NCBI GenBank assembly: GCA_947488755.1 | Contig: CANLAD010000001.1 | Coordinates: forward strand, 944,247-1,008,246 | DNA: 64,000 nt | Source of the DNA: an uncultured Erythrobacter sp. | GTDB taxonomy: Bacteria; Pseudomonadota; Alphaproteobacteria; Sphingomonadales; Sphingomonadaceae | Reading direction: 5' to 3' | Shown: positions 21,927 to 31,640 of the stretch, piece after piece | How the letters are laid out: each line of letters begins with the position of its first letter | Numbering within the stretch: position 1 is the stretch's first letter | Position numbers and translations under genes: made by a program | The notes under the pieces: model-generated | Seen by the model: only the letters and a program-made list of their open reading frames with translations | What the model was told of the DNA's origin: nothing | Database searches by the model: none

Positions 21927-23153
21927 ATGGACCTGACACCCTCACCTCTCGCTCTGCCTTTCCCCGTCATGCCCACGATTGCTGGCGTCGAACTCCAGGC
22001 TGTCAAAGCAGGATACAAAGATTGGGACCGAGCCGACCTCACTCTCGTCACGTTGTCGCCGGGAACAGCGCTCGCGGGAGTGTTTACCAGGAGCGCCTGC
22101 GCCTCCAGTGAAGTCGAAATCGGGCGCGGGCAGGTGAAGTCCGGCGTGGCGCGGGCTCTTGTCGTCAATGCGGGCAACTCCAACGCCTTTACCGGCCAGC
22201 GCGGGCGTGATGTGGTTGAGGCTATCAGGACGCGGGTCGGAGAAGACCTTGGCTGCGAGCCGGATGAGGTTCTGGTGTCCTCGACGGGCGTGATCGGCGT
22301 TCCGTTGCCGATCGACCGCGCGCGTGAAGGGATCGGGGCCGCTCTGAAGGCGGAGCCTTGCGATTGGGAAGAAGCTGCGAAGGCTATCGGCACCACCGAC
22401 ACCTTCGCGAAGGGCGCACACGCCTCGGCGATGATCGGCGATACTCGCGTCGAGCTGGTCGGAATTATCAAGGGTTCAGGCATGATCGCGCCCGACATGG
22501 CGACCATGCTTGGTTACGTCTTCACCGATGCGCATATCGCTCCTGCACTTCTTCAGGAGATGTTGGAAGCGGCGAATGCCCGGACTTTCAATTGCATCAC
22601 CGTCGATGGCGATACCTCGACCAGCGACACGGTGCTCGCCTTTGCAACGGGCAAGGCCGCAAATCACCCGATAGCGGGCTGGGATAGCCCCGGTGCGGAC
22701 GCTTTCGCCGCCGCGCTGAATGATGTGTGCCGCCAACTCGCGCAATTGGTCGTGCGCGACGGCGAAGGGGCGAGCAAGTTCATCGCCGTGCGGGTTTCGG
22801 GTGCGGCAAGTGACGAAAGCGCACGCCACGTGGGGCTGGCGATTGCGAACTCTCCGCTGGTTAAAACCGCGATTGCAGGCGAGGATGCCAATTGGGGACG
22901 TGTCGTTATGGCGGTGGGCAAGGCAGGCGAACCGGCAGACCGCGACCGGCTATCTATCGCATTTGGCAGCGTGTGGGCTGCGCGCAATGGACAGGCCGTG
23001 CCGGACTATGACGAGGCACCCGTCGCCGAACATCTCGGGGGCGAAGAGATCGACCTGGCCGTCGATCTTGGCATCGGGGAGGGCCGCGCCACCGTTTGGA
23101 CCTGCGATCTCACCCACGATTACATTTCTATCAACGCGGATTATCGTTCGTGA
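21927..23153 (+). CDS. argJ: bifunctional glutamate N-acetyltransferase / amino-acid acetyltransferase ArgJ
   Basis: 408-residue arginine-biosynthesis enzyme that moves acetyl groups from N-acetylornithine to glutamate. It self-cleaves into two chains at the threonine in MATMLGY (Thr193), preceded by KGSGMIAPDM. Other landmarks: GVFTRSACAS, VVNAGNSNAFTG, GNSPLVKTA-like ANSPLVKTAIAGEDANWGR, and the ending near TCDLTHDYISINADYRS. Start uncertain between 21909 and 21927; the latter begins just before homologous sequence. Whether it also makes acetylglutamate from acetyl-CoA cannot be read from the sequence. Stop overlaps the next gene by four bases. Confidence 0.95.
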   Translation: MDLTPSPLALPFPVMPTIAGVELQAVKAGYKDWDRADLTLVTLSPGTALAGVFTRSACASSEVEIGRGQVKSGVARALVVNAGNSNAFTGQRGRDVVEAIRTRVGEDLGCEPDEVLVSSTGVIGVPLPIDRAREGIGAALKAEPCDWEEAAKAIGTTDTFAKGAHASAMIGDTRVELVGIIKGSGMIAPDMATMLGYVFTDAHIAPALLQEMLEAANARTFNCITVDGDTSTSDTVLAFATGKAANHPIAGWDSPGADAFAAALNDVCRQLAQLVVRDGEGASKFIAVRVSGAASDESARHVGLAIANSPLVKTAIAGEDANWGRVVMAVGKAGEPADRDRLSIAFGSVWAARNGQAVPDYDEAPVAEHLGGEEIDLAVDLGIGEGRATVWTCDLTHDYISINADYRS

Positions 23154-23962
23154 GCGGCGAGGATTTCACCGCGCTTGACGCAGAAATGCGTGATCTGCTG
23201 CGCTTCGCTGCGCAGCGTTCGATGTTGCCGCGTTTTCGCGCTCTCGCTGACAACGAGATCGAGATGAAAGGCGCAGATGACCCGGTGACGGTGGTCGATC
23301 GCGAGGTCGAAGCCTTCCTGACAGAAGGGCTGCAGAAACTTGCGCCCGGCGTGGCAGTCGTGGGCGAGGAAGCTGTCGCGGCGGATGAAAGCATGCTTGA
23401 GCGCTTGAACAGTTCGTGCTGGATCATCGATCCGCTGGACGGCACGGCGAACTTTACCGAGGGCAAGGAACCGTTCGGCATCATCGTAGCCCTCGCCGAT
23501 GCGGGAGAGGCCGTGGCCGGATGGCTCTACGATCCGAACAGCGATCGGCTATGCCATGCGCGGCGCGGCGAAGGCGCTTTCCTGAATGGCGAGCGGATCA
23601 GCGCGCGCACCACAGGAAACGAGCCACCGGTCGCCGCGATCAGCCGCATATTCCTGACCGATGAACAGCGGGCGATGGTCGATGCGCGGCTCGCCGACCA
23701 CTACAGTCTCGTCGATATTCCGCGCTGCGCTGCCGAACAATATCCGCGCCTCGCACTCGGCGAAAATGACGTGTCGAGCTTCAAGCGGACCCTGCCCTGG
23801 GACCACGCAGCGGGCGTTTTGTGGCTCAACGAGGCAGGTGGCAAGGCGGCACGGCTCGATGGAAGCGCTTACCGGGTTGACGAGCGCGACAGGCCAGGTC
23901 TGGTCGGCGCGTCGAGCCCCGCAATCTGGGACGCGTTCGTCGAGCGCGCCGTGGCGCAGTAG
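23150..23962 (+). CDS. hisN: inositol monophosphatase family phosphatase, probable histidinol-phosphatase
   Basis: 270-residue magnesium-dependent phosphatase. The IMPase signature WIIDPLDGTANFTEG (around residues 90-105) and the second metal/substrate motif PWDHAAGVLWLNEAGG near the C terminus are present, with VGEEAVAADES before them. In alphaproteobacteria such proteins are usually the HisN-type histidinol-phosphatase, but inositol or PAP phosphatase activity is possible; context with argJ slightly favours amino-acid synthesis. The GTG start at 23150 overlaps the argJ stop (GTGA), so the two are translationally coupled. The gene symbol is therefore a best guess. Confidence 0.75.
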   Translation: MSGEDFTALDAEMRDLLRFAAQRSMLPRFRALADNEIEMKGADDPVTVVDREVEAFLTEGLQKLAPGVAVVGEEAVAADESMLERLNSSCWIIDPLDGTANFTEGKEPFGIIVALADAGEAVAGWLYDPNSDRLCHARRGEGAFLNGERISARTTGNEPPVAAISRIFLTDEQRAMVDARLADHYSLVDIPRCAAEQYPRLALGENDVSSFKRTLPWDHAAGVLWLNEAGGKAARLDGSAYRVDERDRPGLVGASSPAIWDAFVERAVAQ

Positions 23963-23963
23963 C

Positions 23964-23988
23964 GAGCCCTCATGTAAAGCGAGGGCTC
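23964..23988. terminator. bidirectional hairpin between hisN and trxA
   Basis: GAGCCCTC (23964-23971) and GAGGGCTC (23981-23988) are exact reverse complements with a nine-base loop, located one base after the hisN stop and 13 before the converging trxA stop. No strong T tract on either side, so efficiency is unclear. Confidence 0.55.
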
Positions 23989-24000
23989 ACCGATGCGAAA

Positions 24001-24321
24001 TCAGACCGCGCTTTCAATCCATTGCTTGAGCTGACTTTTGGGGGCCGCGCCCTTTTTCTCGGCCACGACCTCACCGTTTTTGTAGATGGCCAGGTAAGGA
24101 ATGCCCTGAATGCCCAGCTTCGTAGCGATGTCGGTGTTGTCGACGATATCGACCTTTGCGATCTTCACCTGATCGGCCAGTTCCTCGCTGATCTCTTCCA
24201 ATGCGGGGGCGATCATCTTGCACGGGCCGCACCATTCCGCCCAGAAATCGACCAGCACAGGCTTGTCGCTCTCCAGCACGTCGGATTTGAAGCTCGAGTC
24301 GGTTACATCGATAGTGGCCAT
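24001..24321 (-). CDS. trxA: thioredoxin
   Basis: 106-residue cytoplasmic thioredoxin with the redox motif WCGPC in DFWAEWCGPCKMIAP, the conserved cis-proline stretch GIQGIPYLAIYKNGE, and the family's usual length. Start at 24321 is supported by AGGAG eight bases upstream. Last gene of the divL-to-addA run, 50 bases after addA; trxA following addA is an arrangement I recognise from alphaproteobacteria. Confidence 0.97.
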   Translation of the reverse strand: MATIDVTDSSFKSDVLESDKPVLVDFWAEWCGPCKMIAPALEEISEELADQVKIAKVDIVDNTDIATKLGIQGIPYLAIYKNGEVVAEKKGAAPKSQLKQWIESAV

Positions 24322-24371
24322 GTTGTGATCTCCTGAAAGTGTCTTGCCTATCATGTAGGTGGTTGGCTTGT

Positions 24372-27300
24372 TCACTCAACGCGCACAGGCGCATAGCTTT
24401 CCTGCGCCTCGCCCAAACGATCCTTCTGCGCAGCAAGCATGTCTTGCGGAAGTTCGAACAGAACCGGGGCGTGGGTATAGAGAATTGCAGCGCTGATCGC
24501 GCGTTCGGGATATATCGCCTGGAGAGCAGCGGCATAGGCCGCCATCTGTCGCATACTGCCCGCCGGTATCGCCCCGACGCTTTCGGGCGGACGGCGCGTG
24601 GTCTTGAAATCCACGACCATCACCGCGTCGTCAGTCACCAACAGGCGATCAGCCGTCCCTGCGACCACGATGCCGTCCACTATTGCCGCAAGCGGCACTT
24701 CGGCCAGCGCATCGGGTGCGAAAATCGCCGAAAATTTCGGATCGCTCAGAACTGTAAGCGCATCTCGGACCATCTCGCTGCGCGTCGCATCGTCCAGATC
24801 CCCCGCCTGTCTTTCGAGCCAGCTGAGCGCTGCGTCCTCTCGCGCATCAGCAGGCAGTTCGGGAAGCCGCTCGAGCAACCGATGAAGCAATGTCCCACGC
24901 CGCGCAGCGATCGCCGCATTTTCAGGCGATAAAGGCGGATCGGCACTGCTGTCCTCGCCCGCGCGGCTCGGCGCAAGCGGGCGCGGGGGCGAAGGTTCCG
25001 GCCTGACCGGTTGCTGCGCCCATTCCGGCAGAGCGGGAGCGGCATTCCTCGGCTCTTCGGCATCGGAACCAACCGGGGCATCCGCGCGCGTGCCGAATTC
25101 GCGGCGTTCTCCCCATATATCGTCCTCCAGGACGGGCGTGTCGAATAGCGGTTCAAGGCGCGCATGCCAACTGTCCTCGGGCACACCCCTTTTCGCCTGC
25201 ATCGGCGTAAGCGATCCGCCGATGAACAGAGCCTCCTCTGCACGCGTCATGGCGACATAAAGCAGCCGCCAATGCTCCTGCATCGCGGCAGCCTCTGCAC
25301 GCTCCGCTGCAGCCTCGACCGGTCCGGCGCGCTGATCTTTCGAAAAGGATGGCACCGGCACGCGCCGCGCGCCTTCAGACCCTTGTTGGAAGGGGTCTTC
25401 GGCCAGATCGAGCGAACCACCCTTCCCCGGTCCATCCGCCGCATCGGCGAGGATCACGATCGGAGCCTGCAAACCTTTCGAGCCGTGCACCGTCATCACG
25501 CGCACTTGGCCCGTGGCCTCGTCCGCATCGCGCTTGAGCTCACCCTGTCCTGCGTCGAACCACTCGATAAAGCCTGCAAGACTGGGGGTGTGCGATGCCT
25601 CGTAGGCGAACGCCGTATTGACGAGCTCGTCGATCGGATCATTGGCCTCGCGACCCAGGCGAGCGACCAATTTCGCGCGCGCCTGCCACGGACCGGTCAA
25701 CATCCATGCGAGTAGCGCTTGCGGCGTTTCGTAGTCGGCACGCGCGAGCAAGGCCTTCAAAGTATCGACGGTGTCGGCCACCTTCGGATCTTCAGCTGCG
25801 CGCAGGTGATGCCAGAGGCGGGCTATCTTCAGGCGCGGGACATGCGCGAGCAGGTCATCCTGGCTCCACCCGATGATGGGGGAGCCCAGCAGGTTCGCCA
25901 GCGACAGGTCGTCGAGCGGCTGCGCGGCAAAGCGCAGGGCAGCCATCAGATCCTTTACCGCCAATGGCGCGCCGAGCCGTAACCTGTCGACCCCTGCCAC
26001 CGCCACCCCCTTGGCGTGCAGCTTGCCGACGATCTGCGCGGCGAGTTCTTTACGCTTGCGGACCAACACCATGACATCGCCGGCCCGCGCATGGCGAGGC
26101 TCGTCTTTTTCGAGTACGAACGGCTCCTCATCGCTCACCCAGCGGCGCACCTGTTCGGCAATCCTGTCGGCCAGCAATGTGTCGTGGGCGGGCAGCCAGT
26201 CCTGTTCATCGCTTTCGGATTCCTCATCTGAAGAGGACGTCACCGGCTGCCACAAGGCTACCAGTCCTGCCCGATCCTCGCCGACATGGGCTTCGGGCGG
26301 TTTAACCAATCCGAACTGTTCGTAACCGATTGTCTCGATCGCCTGATTGACGAAGCCGAGCACCGGTGCCGACGTCCGAAATGACTGTCCGAGATCGAGA
26401 TCCGCCCAGCCCGGCAACCTGCGGTTTTCGCGCATCTCGCTTGCGTGCTCGCGCGCTGCTTCGATGCGTGTACGCACCCTGTCTTTCGCCCGCTCGAAAT
26501 TTTCCGGGCTCGTTCCCTGAAAACCGAAGATCGCTTGCTTGTAATCGCCCACGGTGAAGATCGTGCGCAGCCGGTTGCCGCGCGCGCCCTCACCGCTGAA
26601 GAAATCGTCGATCAGCGCGAAGACGATGTCCCATTGCGCCTCGTTGGTGTCCTGCGCCTCATCGATCAGGATATGGTCAAAGCTGCGGTCGAGCTTGTAA
26701 CGAATCCAGGCCGCCGCATCGCTATTGCCCAGCAGCCGGGCGGCCTTGCGGATCAGGTCGTCGAAATCGAGCAGCCCTTCGCGCGCCTTCGCTTCCTGCC
26801 ACCGCAGCGCAAATACCCTTCCCAGTTCGAGCGCTGGAACGAGAAAGTCCGCAAGCGCGAGCAGAGCGCGGCGCTCTTCGTAAAGAGCGACGGCGTCGGC
26901 GATCTCTTGCTGGCGGTCAGGCAGGGCGGGATCGCTTTTTGCCGGTTTCTTCATTTGCCGCGGTTCGCCATCCCCTTTTAGGACCGTTTCGTAGAACGAG
27001 ATGACACGCTCGCTGCGGTTTCCGGCGGGACATCCCAGCCATTCGTGAATGAACTCCGCACAAGCTTTGCCCGTCTGCGTTTCCCAGCCCTGCATGAGCG
27101 GGAGCATCACGCGCAATTGGTCGTCGGGAAAGACGTCCGGATGCAGCACCTCGGCGGCCCAGTCTTCTCCCGCATCGGCAGGAATACCGAGCAGGCCGCA
27201 AACCCTCGCTCGCATCGGTGGCTGCCAGCTTGCCGGACCGGTCCACAGATCGGCTGCACCCGCACACCGCATAAGCCATGTGCGCAGCGCCTCCGGATCC

Positions 27301-27863
27301 TTCTCGCGCGAGAAGCGGCTGACGGCGTTCAGGGTCGCGGTGTCACCAATCTTGTGTGCATTTTCGAGCATTTGCGAAAGCGTCTCGCGCGCCAGCAATT
27401 CGCGCTCGCGGTCCTCCATCGGTCGCGCCCCCGGCGTGAGGTCTGCTTCTTCCGGAAAGTTGGCCAGCAGCCATTGCGAGAAGGCGTGGATCGTATCGAT
27501 CCTGAGACCTCCGCCCGGACAATCGAGCACGCTTGCAAACAGAGTGCGCGCTCTGGCCTTGGTGTCGGGATCGATGTCTGCACCAAGATATCCGAGCTCT
27601 TTCGCAAGCGTTACCTCATCAAGCCGCACCCAGCGCGCGAGCACGTCGTTGATGCGGTTCGCCATCTCCGCCGCACCTGCTTTCGTGAAGGTGAGACACA
27701 GGATCTGCGAAGCCTCGACGCCCGGTGTCAGAAGCAGGCGCAACACGCGCGCGGACAGCACCTGCGTCTTGCCCGTGCCCGCCGAAGCGGACAGCCAGAC
27801 ATTGTCCGCCGGATCGGCCGCGTCGAGCTGATTGCCCTTCAGCGGATACACCTTACCCTTCAT
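24372..27863 (-). CDS. addA: double-strand break repair helicase-nuclease AddA
   Basis: 1163-residue subunit of the AddAB recombinase that resects double-strand breaks. It has the UvrD-type helicase core: Walker A SASAGTGKTQVLSARV near residue 30, DEAQDTNEAQWDI, GDYKQAIFGFQG, VMTVHGSKGLQAP and a final VAMTRAEEAL, followed by a C-terminal RecB-type nuclease domain with VMVVDFKTTRRPP (catalytic Asp and DxK) near residue 1090. Overlaps addB by four bases. Length is typical. Confidence 0.96.
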   Translation of the reverse strand: MKGKVYPLKGNQLDAADPADNVWLSASAGTGKTQVLSARVLRLLLTPGVEASQILCLTFTKAGAAEMANRINDVLARWVRLDEVTLAKELGYLGADIDPDTKARARTLFASVLDCPGGGLRIDTIHAFSQWLLANFPEEADLTPGARPMEDRERELLARETLSQMLENAHKIGDTATLNAVSRFSREKDPEALRTWLMRCAGAADLWTGPASWQPPMRARVCGLLGIPADAGEDWAAEVLHPDVFPDDQLRVMLPLMQGWETQTGKACAEFIHEWLGCPAGNRSERVISFYETVLKGDGEPRQMKKPAKSDPALPDRQQEIADAVALYEERRALLALADFLVPALELGRVFALRWQEAKAREGLLDFDDLIRKAARLLGNSDAAAWIRYKLDRSFDHILIDEAQDTNEAQWDIVFALIDDFFSGEGARGNRLRTIFTVGDYKQAIFGFQGTSPENFERAKDRVRTRIEAAREHASEMRENRRLPGWADLDLGQSFRTSAPVLGFVNQAIETIGYEQFGLVKPPEAHVGEDRAGLVALWQPVTSSSDEESESDEQDWLPAHDTLLADRIAEQVRRWVSDEEPFVLEKDEPRHARAGDVMVLVRKRKELAAQIVGKLHAKGVAVAGVDRLRLGAPLAVKDLMAALRFAAQPLDDLSLANLLGSPIIGWSQDDLLAHVPRLKIARLWHHLRAAEDPKVADTVDTLKALLARADYETPQALLAWMLTGPWQARAKLVARLGREANDPIDELVNTAFAYEASHTPSLAGFIEWFDAGQGELKRDADEATGQVRVMTVHGSKGLQAPIVILADAADGPGKGGSLDLAEDPFQQGSEGARRVPVPSFSKDQRAGPVEAAAERAEAAAMQEHWRLLYVAMTRAEEALFIGGSLTPMQAKRGVPEDSWHARLEPLFDTPVLEDDIWGERREFGTRADAPVGSDAEEPRNAAPALPEWAQQPVRPEPSPPRPLAPSRAGEDSSADPPLSPENAAIAARRGTLLHRLLERLPELPADAREDAALSWLERQAGDLDDATRSEMVRDALTVLSDPKFSAIFAPDALAEVPLAAIVDGIVVAGTADRLLVTDDAVMVVDFKTTRRPPESVGAIPAGSMRQMAAYAAALQAIYPERAISAAILYTHAPVLFELPQDMLAAQKDRLGEAQESYAPVRVE

Positions 27864-30800
27864 GCGCCACCCTCCGCATCAAGAGCCCGGTCGCTCAACC
27901 CCACGATCCATTCCTCCAACCGCATCAGCTGATCGTAATCGGAATAGCCGGGATAATCGGGGTTCTCCTTCGCCCGGAAGGGTGCATCGCCCAACAGATA
28001 GGTTTGGATCGCTTGGTCTAGATACGCTTCATGTCGGGAGAGGAATTCGTCGGGCGTGAGGCCTGCTTTCTTGTTACCCACCTTCATCGGCACATCGACA
28101 TGGCCGAACTCGCCCTTGGCTTTCCCCAGAGACCAATATTCGTAAGCCACAACTTCACCGCTAAGCACACGACCACCATCTTCGAACCCGCCATCACGCG
28201 CGATCAGGCCGAGCAGTCCCATTTGCAGCGCATAACCCGCTTCGACTTGTGCAGCGCTCGGTGGTTTGCCCGTCTTGTAATCCACCACCGCAAGGCTGCC
28301 GTCGGCGAGCCGATCGATCCGGTCGGCCCGACCGCGCACCTTCACTCCATCGACCACCATCGCCCCGCTCGCTTCGGTTGCGATGACCTCGCGGCCAGTG
28401 TCCCCTGCTTCGTTCACCCATTGCTCGAACCGCTCGAATGCCGCGAGAATGCGCGGTTGCCATAATCCGCGAAACAGTGGGTGGACCTGACGCTGTTCAA
28501 ATTGGCGCTCGGCGAAGGGTACGATCGCCATCGAAGGGTCGCCCGCCCGGGCTTTGTGCCAGGCGTCGAGCACATCATGGACCAGCGTGCCGCGCTGCGC
28601 GGGATCGTCGAAGGGGTCCGGCACCAGCGGATTGAGCTTGCTCAGCCCGAGGATTTCCGCGGCGTAAAACTGGTAGGGATCGCCCAGCAGCCGGTCGAGC
28701 GAGGTAACCTTTATGTCGACCCGCCGCTGCTCGGAAGAAGGGCGCGGAGCGGGACGTGGATAGGCGGGGGCCTGTTCGGGCGCACGATCCAGCGCGGGCA
28801 GAAGCTGCGGGATCCGGTCTTCGCGATACTGCTCTGCAAGCTCGCCCAGCAGCGCCTCGACCCGCAGCACGAAGCGCGAGGCAAGCGTTGGCCCTGCGGC
28901 ATCGCGCTGCGCCCGGCTCAGCACGACTTCGGGCGCGCCCATCGCGCTGGCGAGATCGTGCGCGGCGAGGCCGATGCGAAACTCCGCGCCCGGCACGCCC
29001 AGCACTCGCAGCACGCCCGGCGCAAGCAGCGCGTCGGCGGAGGGCGCTTGCGGCCAGCTGCCCTCATTCAATCCGCCACAGATCACGAGGTCCGCGCGGG
29101 CCATGCGAGACTCGAGCAGGCCATAAATCGCAACGCGCGGATGACCGCCGTAAGGCGGGCGCACCGCAACTTCGTCCATCGCATCTCGCAGCACCGCCGC
29201 GAGGTCGGCGGGTGCCAGGCGCGTCCCGGCAGTGCGGGCGTGCAGCCGCAAATCCTCGACCAGTGAAGCGAGCGCGCGCCCATCTTCACGCGCCCAGATC
29301 GCGTCTCCCGAAAGGCGCTCGGCTGCTAGTGCCAATTGGTCGAGCGCGTCGGCCAACTCCAACTCGTCCGCCTCGCTCGCCAGTGGGGCGACAGTCTCTT
29401 CCACCACCGCCCACCATTCGCCGACACCCGCCTTCAGCGCGACTTTGGCAAACGGCTCCAGACCGGGAGCAAGCACCGTCCCGCGCAGTTCGCGGTCAAA
29501 CTTTCGCAGCGCCGATAGCCATGCCCGTCGCTCGTCATCATCCTGAGAACGGACCAATGGATGGGCGAGCGTAGCGATAAGCGTCGCAGGTTCGGGGCCG
29601 TGTGAGATAAACTCAGCCAGCAAACCCATCAGCCGTCCCGCCGCTGTCAGTGGCAGCGCGCGCCCCGCCGTGTCGTCGGCGTCGATGTTCCACCGCGACA
29701 AATGCTGCGCCACGCGCCGTGCGAGCGTGCGATCCGCAGCGACCACCGCAACGCGCTTCTCCGGCACCTCCAATGCTTCGCGCACCATCAAGGCGATCGC
29801 CTGCGCCTCCTCCTCAATCGTCGCGCTGGTCATCAGGCGAACGCCGGAAAGCCGCCGCTTGCTCGCATCAAGGTCGATCCAGGATTGGCTCGCTTCGGGC
29901 GGTAGAAACAGCGAGCTGATCGCATGGCTGCGCGCCGGTGCCGCCGCACCGATCCCACGCCGATGCCAAGGCCTTACTTCCTCGCGCGCGATAGCCATCC
30001 GGCCCAGCAGCAGCTTGAGGTGATATTGCGGATGGGTGAGCGCGTCCTTCGCGCCGAAAATCTCGCCACCCGGTTCGCTTGTAGCGCCGGCACGCCCCAG
30101 CTCATCCCATGCCTCGTCGCTCAGCGTCAGGTCGAGATCGGGCAGGATCACCGCACCATCGGGCAGATGCGCAACCGCGCGCAGCATCCGGGCGAGCGCG
30201 GGCGCGGCGCTGTTTACACCGGCGGCCACGATCGGGGTCGCAGGTGGATCGGAGCGCCACTTCTTCGCCGCGCGATCGAACAGAAGATTGCGCCGGGTCG
30301 CGGTATCGACTTCGCCGCGCTCATTGAGCCGCGATCGCCACCGCGCCTGTACGCCTGCGAAAAGTCGCAGCGAATCCTGCCAGTGGCCGGAAAGGTCGCC
30401 CAGCATGTCAAGCACCGGGTCGTCGATCAGATCCTCTGGCGTTTTCTCTTCGACCAGCAGCCGGTCCATCGTCCGCGCCAACTCGCGCGCCAGGCGCAGT
30501 CGCGCAGCGCCGGGCAGCGGATCGCGCCCCATTTCGGCGCGCTCGACCGCGATAAGCTCCGCCAGTTCGAGCCATCGCCGCATTGGCTCGACCGCCGGAG
30601 GCACCTCGCTCGCGCCCAGTGGATCGAGCAGCACGCCAAGCTTCTCATCAAGATCGAGATCACCCACCGGGACCATCCGCGGCATCAACATCCCCGCCCG
30701 GCCCTGTTCACCTGCATGGCGAATGAAAGCCTCGGAGATCGTGCGCGCCGCGCGGGTGCTGGGGACGATCAAGGTCAGGTGCGCAAGGCCGGTCGGGCCG

Positions 30801-30907
30801 TCGGAATAGCGCGGCACCAACCCCGCCACCAAAGCATCCGCGAACCCGCGATGCGCCGCGATCGAATACACGCTCGGGTCGCGGCGCCCTTCCTGCCCTT
30901 GGGTCAT
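27860..30907 (-). CDS. addB: double-strand break repair protein AddB
   Basis: 1015-residue partner of AddA, the alphaproteobacterial (AddB2-like) type that lacks a canonical Walker A near its N terminus. The C-terminal nuclease motif LAVVDYKTGKPPS is intact, and the central LVICGGLNEGSWPQAP is typical of the inactivated helicase part. The four cysteines of an iron-sulfur cluster seen in Firmicute AddB are not evident. Starts seven bases after the nucleotidyltransferase gene; ATGA overlap with addA downstream. Confidence 0.94.
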   Translation of the reverse strand: MTQGQEGRRDPSVYSIAAHRGFADALVAGLVPRYSDGPTGLAHLTLIVPSTRAARTISEAFIRHAGEQGRAGMLMPRMVPVGDLDLDEKLGVLLDPLGASEVPPAVEPMRRWLELAELIAVERAEMGRDPLPGAARLRLARELARTMDRLLVEEKTPEDLIDDPVLDMLGDLSGHWQDSLRLFAGVQARWRSRLNERGEVDTATRRNLLFDRAAKKWRSDPPATPIVAAGVNSAAPALARMLRAVAHLPDGAVILPDLDLTLSDEAWDELGRAGATSEPGGEIFGAKDALTHPQYHLKLLLGRMAIAREEVRPWHRRGIGAAAPARSHAISSLFLPPEASQSWIDLDASKRRLSGVRLMTSATIEEEAQAIALMVREALEVPEKRVAVVAADRTLARRVAQHLSRWNIDADDTAGRALPLTAAGRLMGLLAEFISHGPEPATLIATLAHPLVRSQDDDERRAWLSALRKFDRELRGTVLAPGLEPFAKVALKAGVGEWWAVVEETVAPLASEADELELADALDQLALAAERLSGDAIWAREDGRALASLVEDLRLHARTAGTRLAPADLAAVLRDAMDEVAVRPPYGGHPRVAIYGLLESRMARADLVICGGLNEGSWPQAPSADALLAPGVLRVLGVPGAEFRIGLAAHDLASAMGAPEVVLSRAQRDAAGPTLASRFVLRVEALLGELAEQYREDRIPQLLPALDRAPEQAPAYPRPAPRPSSEQRRVDIKVTSLDRLLGDPYQFYAAEILGLSKLNPLVPDPFDDPAQRGTLVHDVLDAWHKARAGDPSMAIVPFAERQFEQRQVHPLFRGLWQPRILAAFERFEQWVNEAGDTGREVIATEASGAMVVDGVKVRGRADRIDRLADGSLAVVDYKTGKPPSAAQVEAGYALQMGLLGLIARDGGFEDGGRVLSGEVVAYEYWSLGKAKGEFGHVDVPMKVGNKKAGLTPDEFLSRHEAYLDQAIQTYLLGDAPFRAKENPDYPGYSDYDQLMRLEEWIVGLSDRALDAEGGA

Positions 30908-30914
30908 CCGAACG

Positions 30915-31640
30915 CTAACCTTCAGCCAAGGCCGCTTCGGTCGGCGCGATCGCCGCTGGCGTGCCGACCTCGAACCAGCGCCCGGTGAAGGCGACGCCGA
31001 ACAGACGCTCTTCCTTTAGCGCCCGGTTCCACAATACGTTGGTCGAAAATTTGCCGTCCGGCGCATCGCGCAGCAAGCGGTGGGAGACGAGCTGAATGCC
31101 GGTGAAGATGAAGGGAGCAATGCGTCCCGGTCGGCGGCGCGAAAGCTGGCCGAGCGTATCCATGTGGAAATCGCCAACGCCTGTGAAATTGCCAGCGCCC
31201 TTATGCCCCACCAGCAGCAACAGCGCGTCCATGCGATCTGCATCCCAGCGGGTCGACAGATCGCGAAACCCGCTGCTGGGGCCATCAAGCCAGATATTGT
31301 CCGAATTGAGACAGAAGAACGGATCGGGCAGATGTTCCTGCGCCTTGATCATCCCGCCGCCGGTTTCCAGCAGCTTGTCCCGCTCATCGGAGATAACGAT
31401 CTGCGGGCGTTCGCGCTCTTCAAGATGGGCTTCAAGCGCGTCGGCGAGGTAATGGACGTTCACCACCGCGCGCGCCACGCCTGCCTCGGCAAGCCGATCG
31501 AGGGTGTGATCAACCAGAGGCTTTCCCGCAACCCGCACCAATGGCTTTGGCGTGGTTGCGGTGAGCGGGCGCATCCGCTTGCCGAAGCCAGCGGCCATCA
31601 CCATCGCGGTATCGCTGGCGAGTTGCGTTCGCTCGGTCAT
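30915..31640 (-). CDS. murU: nucleotidyltransferase, probable MurNAc-1-phosphate uridylyltransferase
   Basis: 241 residues of the nucleoside-diphospho-sugar pyrophosphorylase fold. The signature AAGFGKRMRPLTATTPKPL (residues about 16-34) binds the NTP, and PFFCLNSDNIW supplies the metal-binding Asp. The gene overlaps the upstream phosphotransferase by four bases, the same pairing as AmgK-MurU of the peptidoglycan sugar recycling route, in which MurU converts MurNAc-1-phosphate to UDP-MurNAc. Function assigned from family plus pairing; glucose- or mannose-1-phosphate as substrate cannot be excluded. Confidence 0.75.
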   Translation of the reverse strand: MTERTQLASDTAMVMAAGFGKRMRPLTATTPKPLVRVAGKPLVDHTLDRLAEAGVARAVVNVHYLADALEAHLEERERPQIVISDERDKLLETGGGMIKAQEHLPDPFFCLNSDNIWLDGPSSGFRDLSTRWDADRMDALLLLVGHKGAGNFTGVGDFHMDTLGQLSRRRPGRIAPFIFTGIQLVSHRLLRDAPDGKFSTNVLWNRALKEERLFGVAFTGRWFEVGTPAAIAPTEAALAEG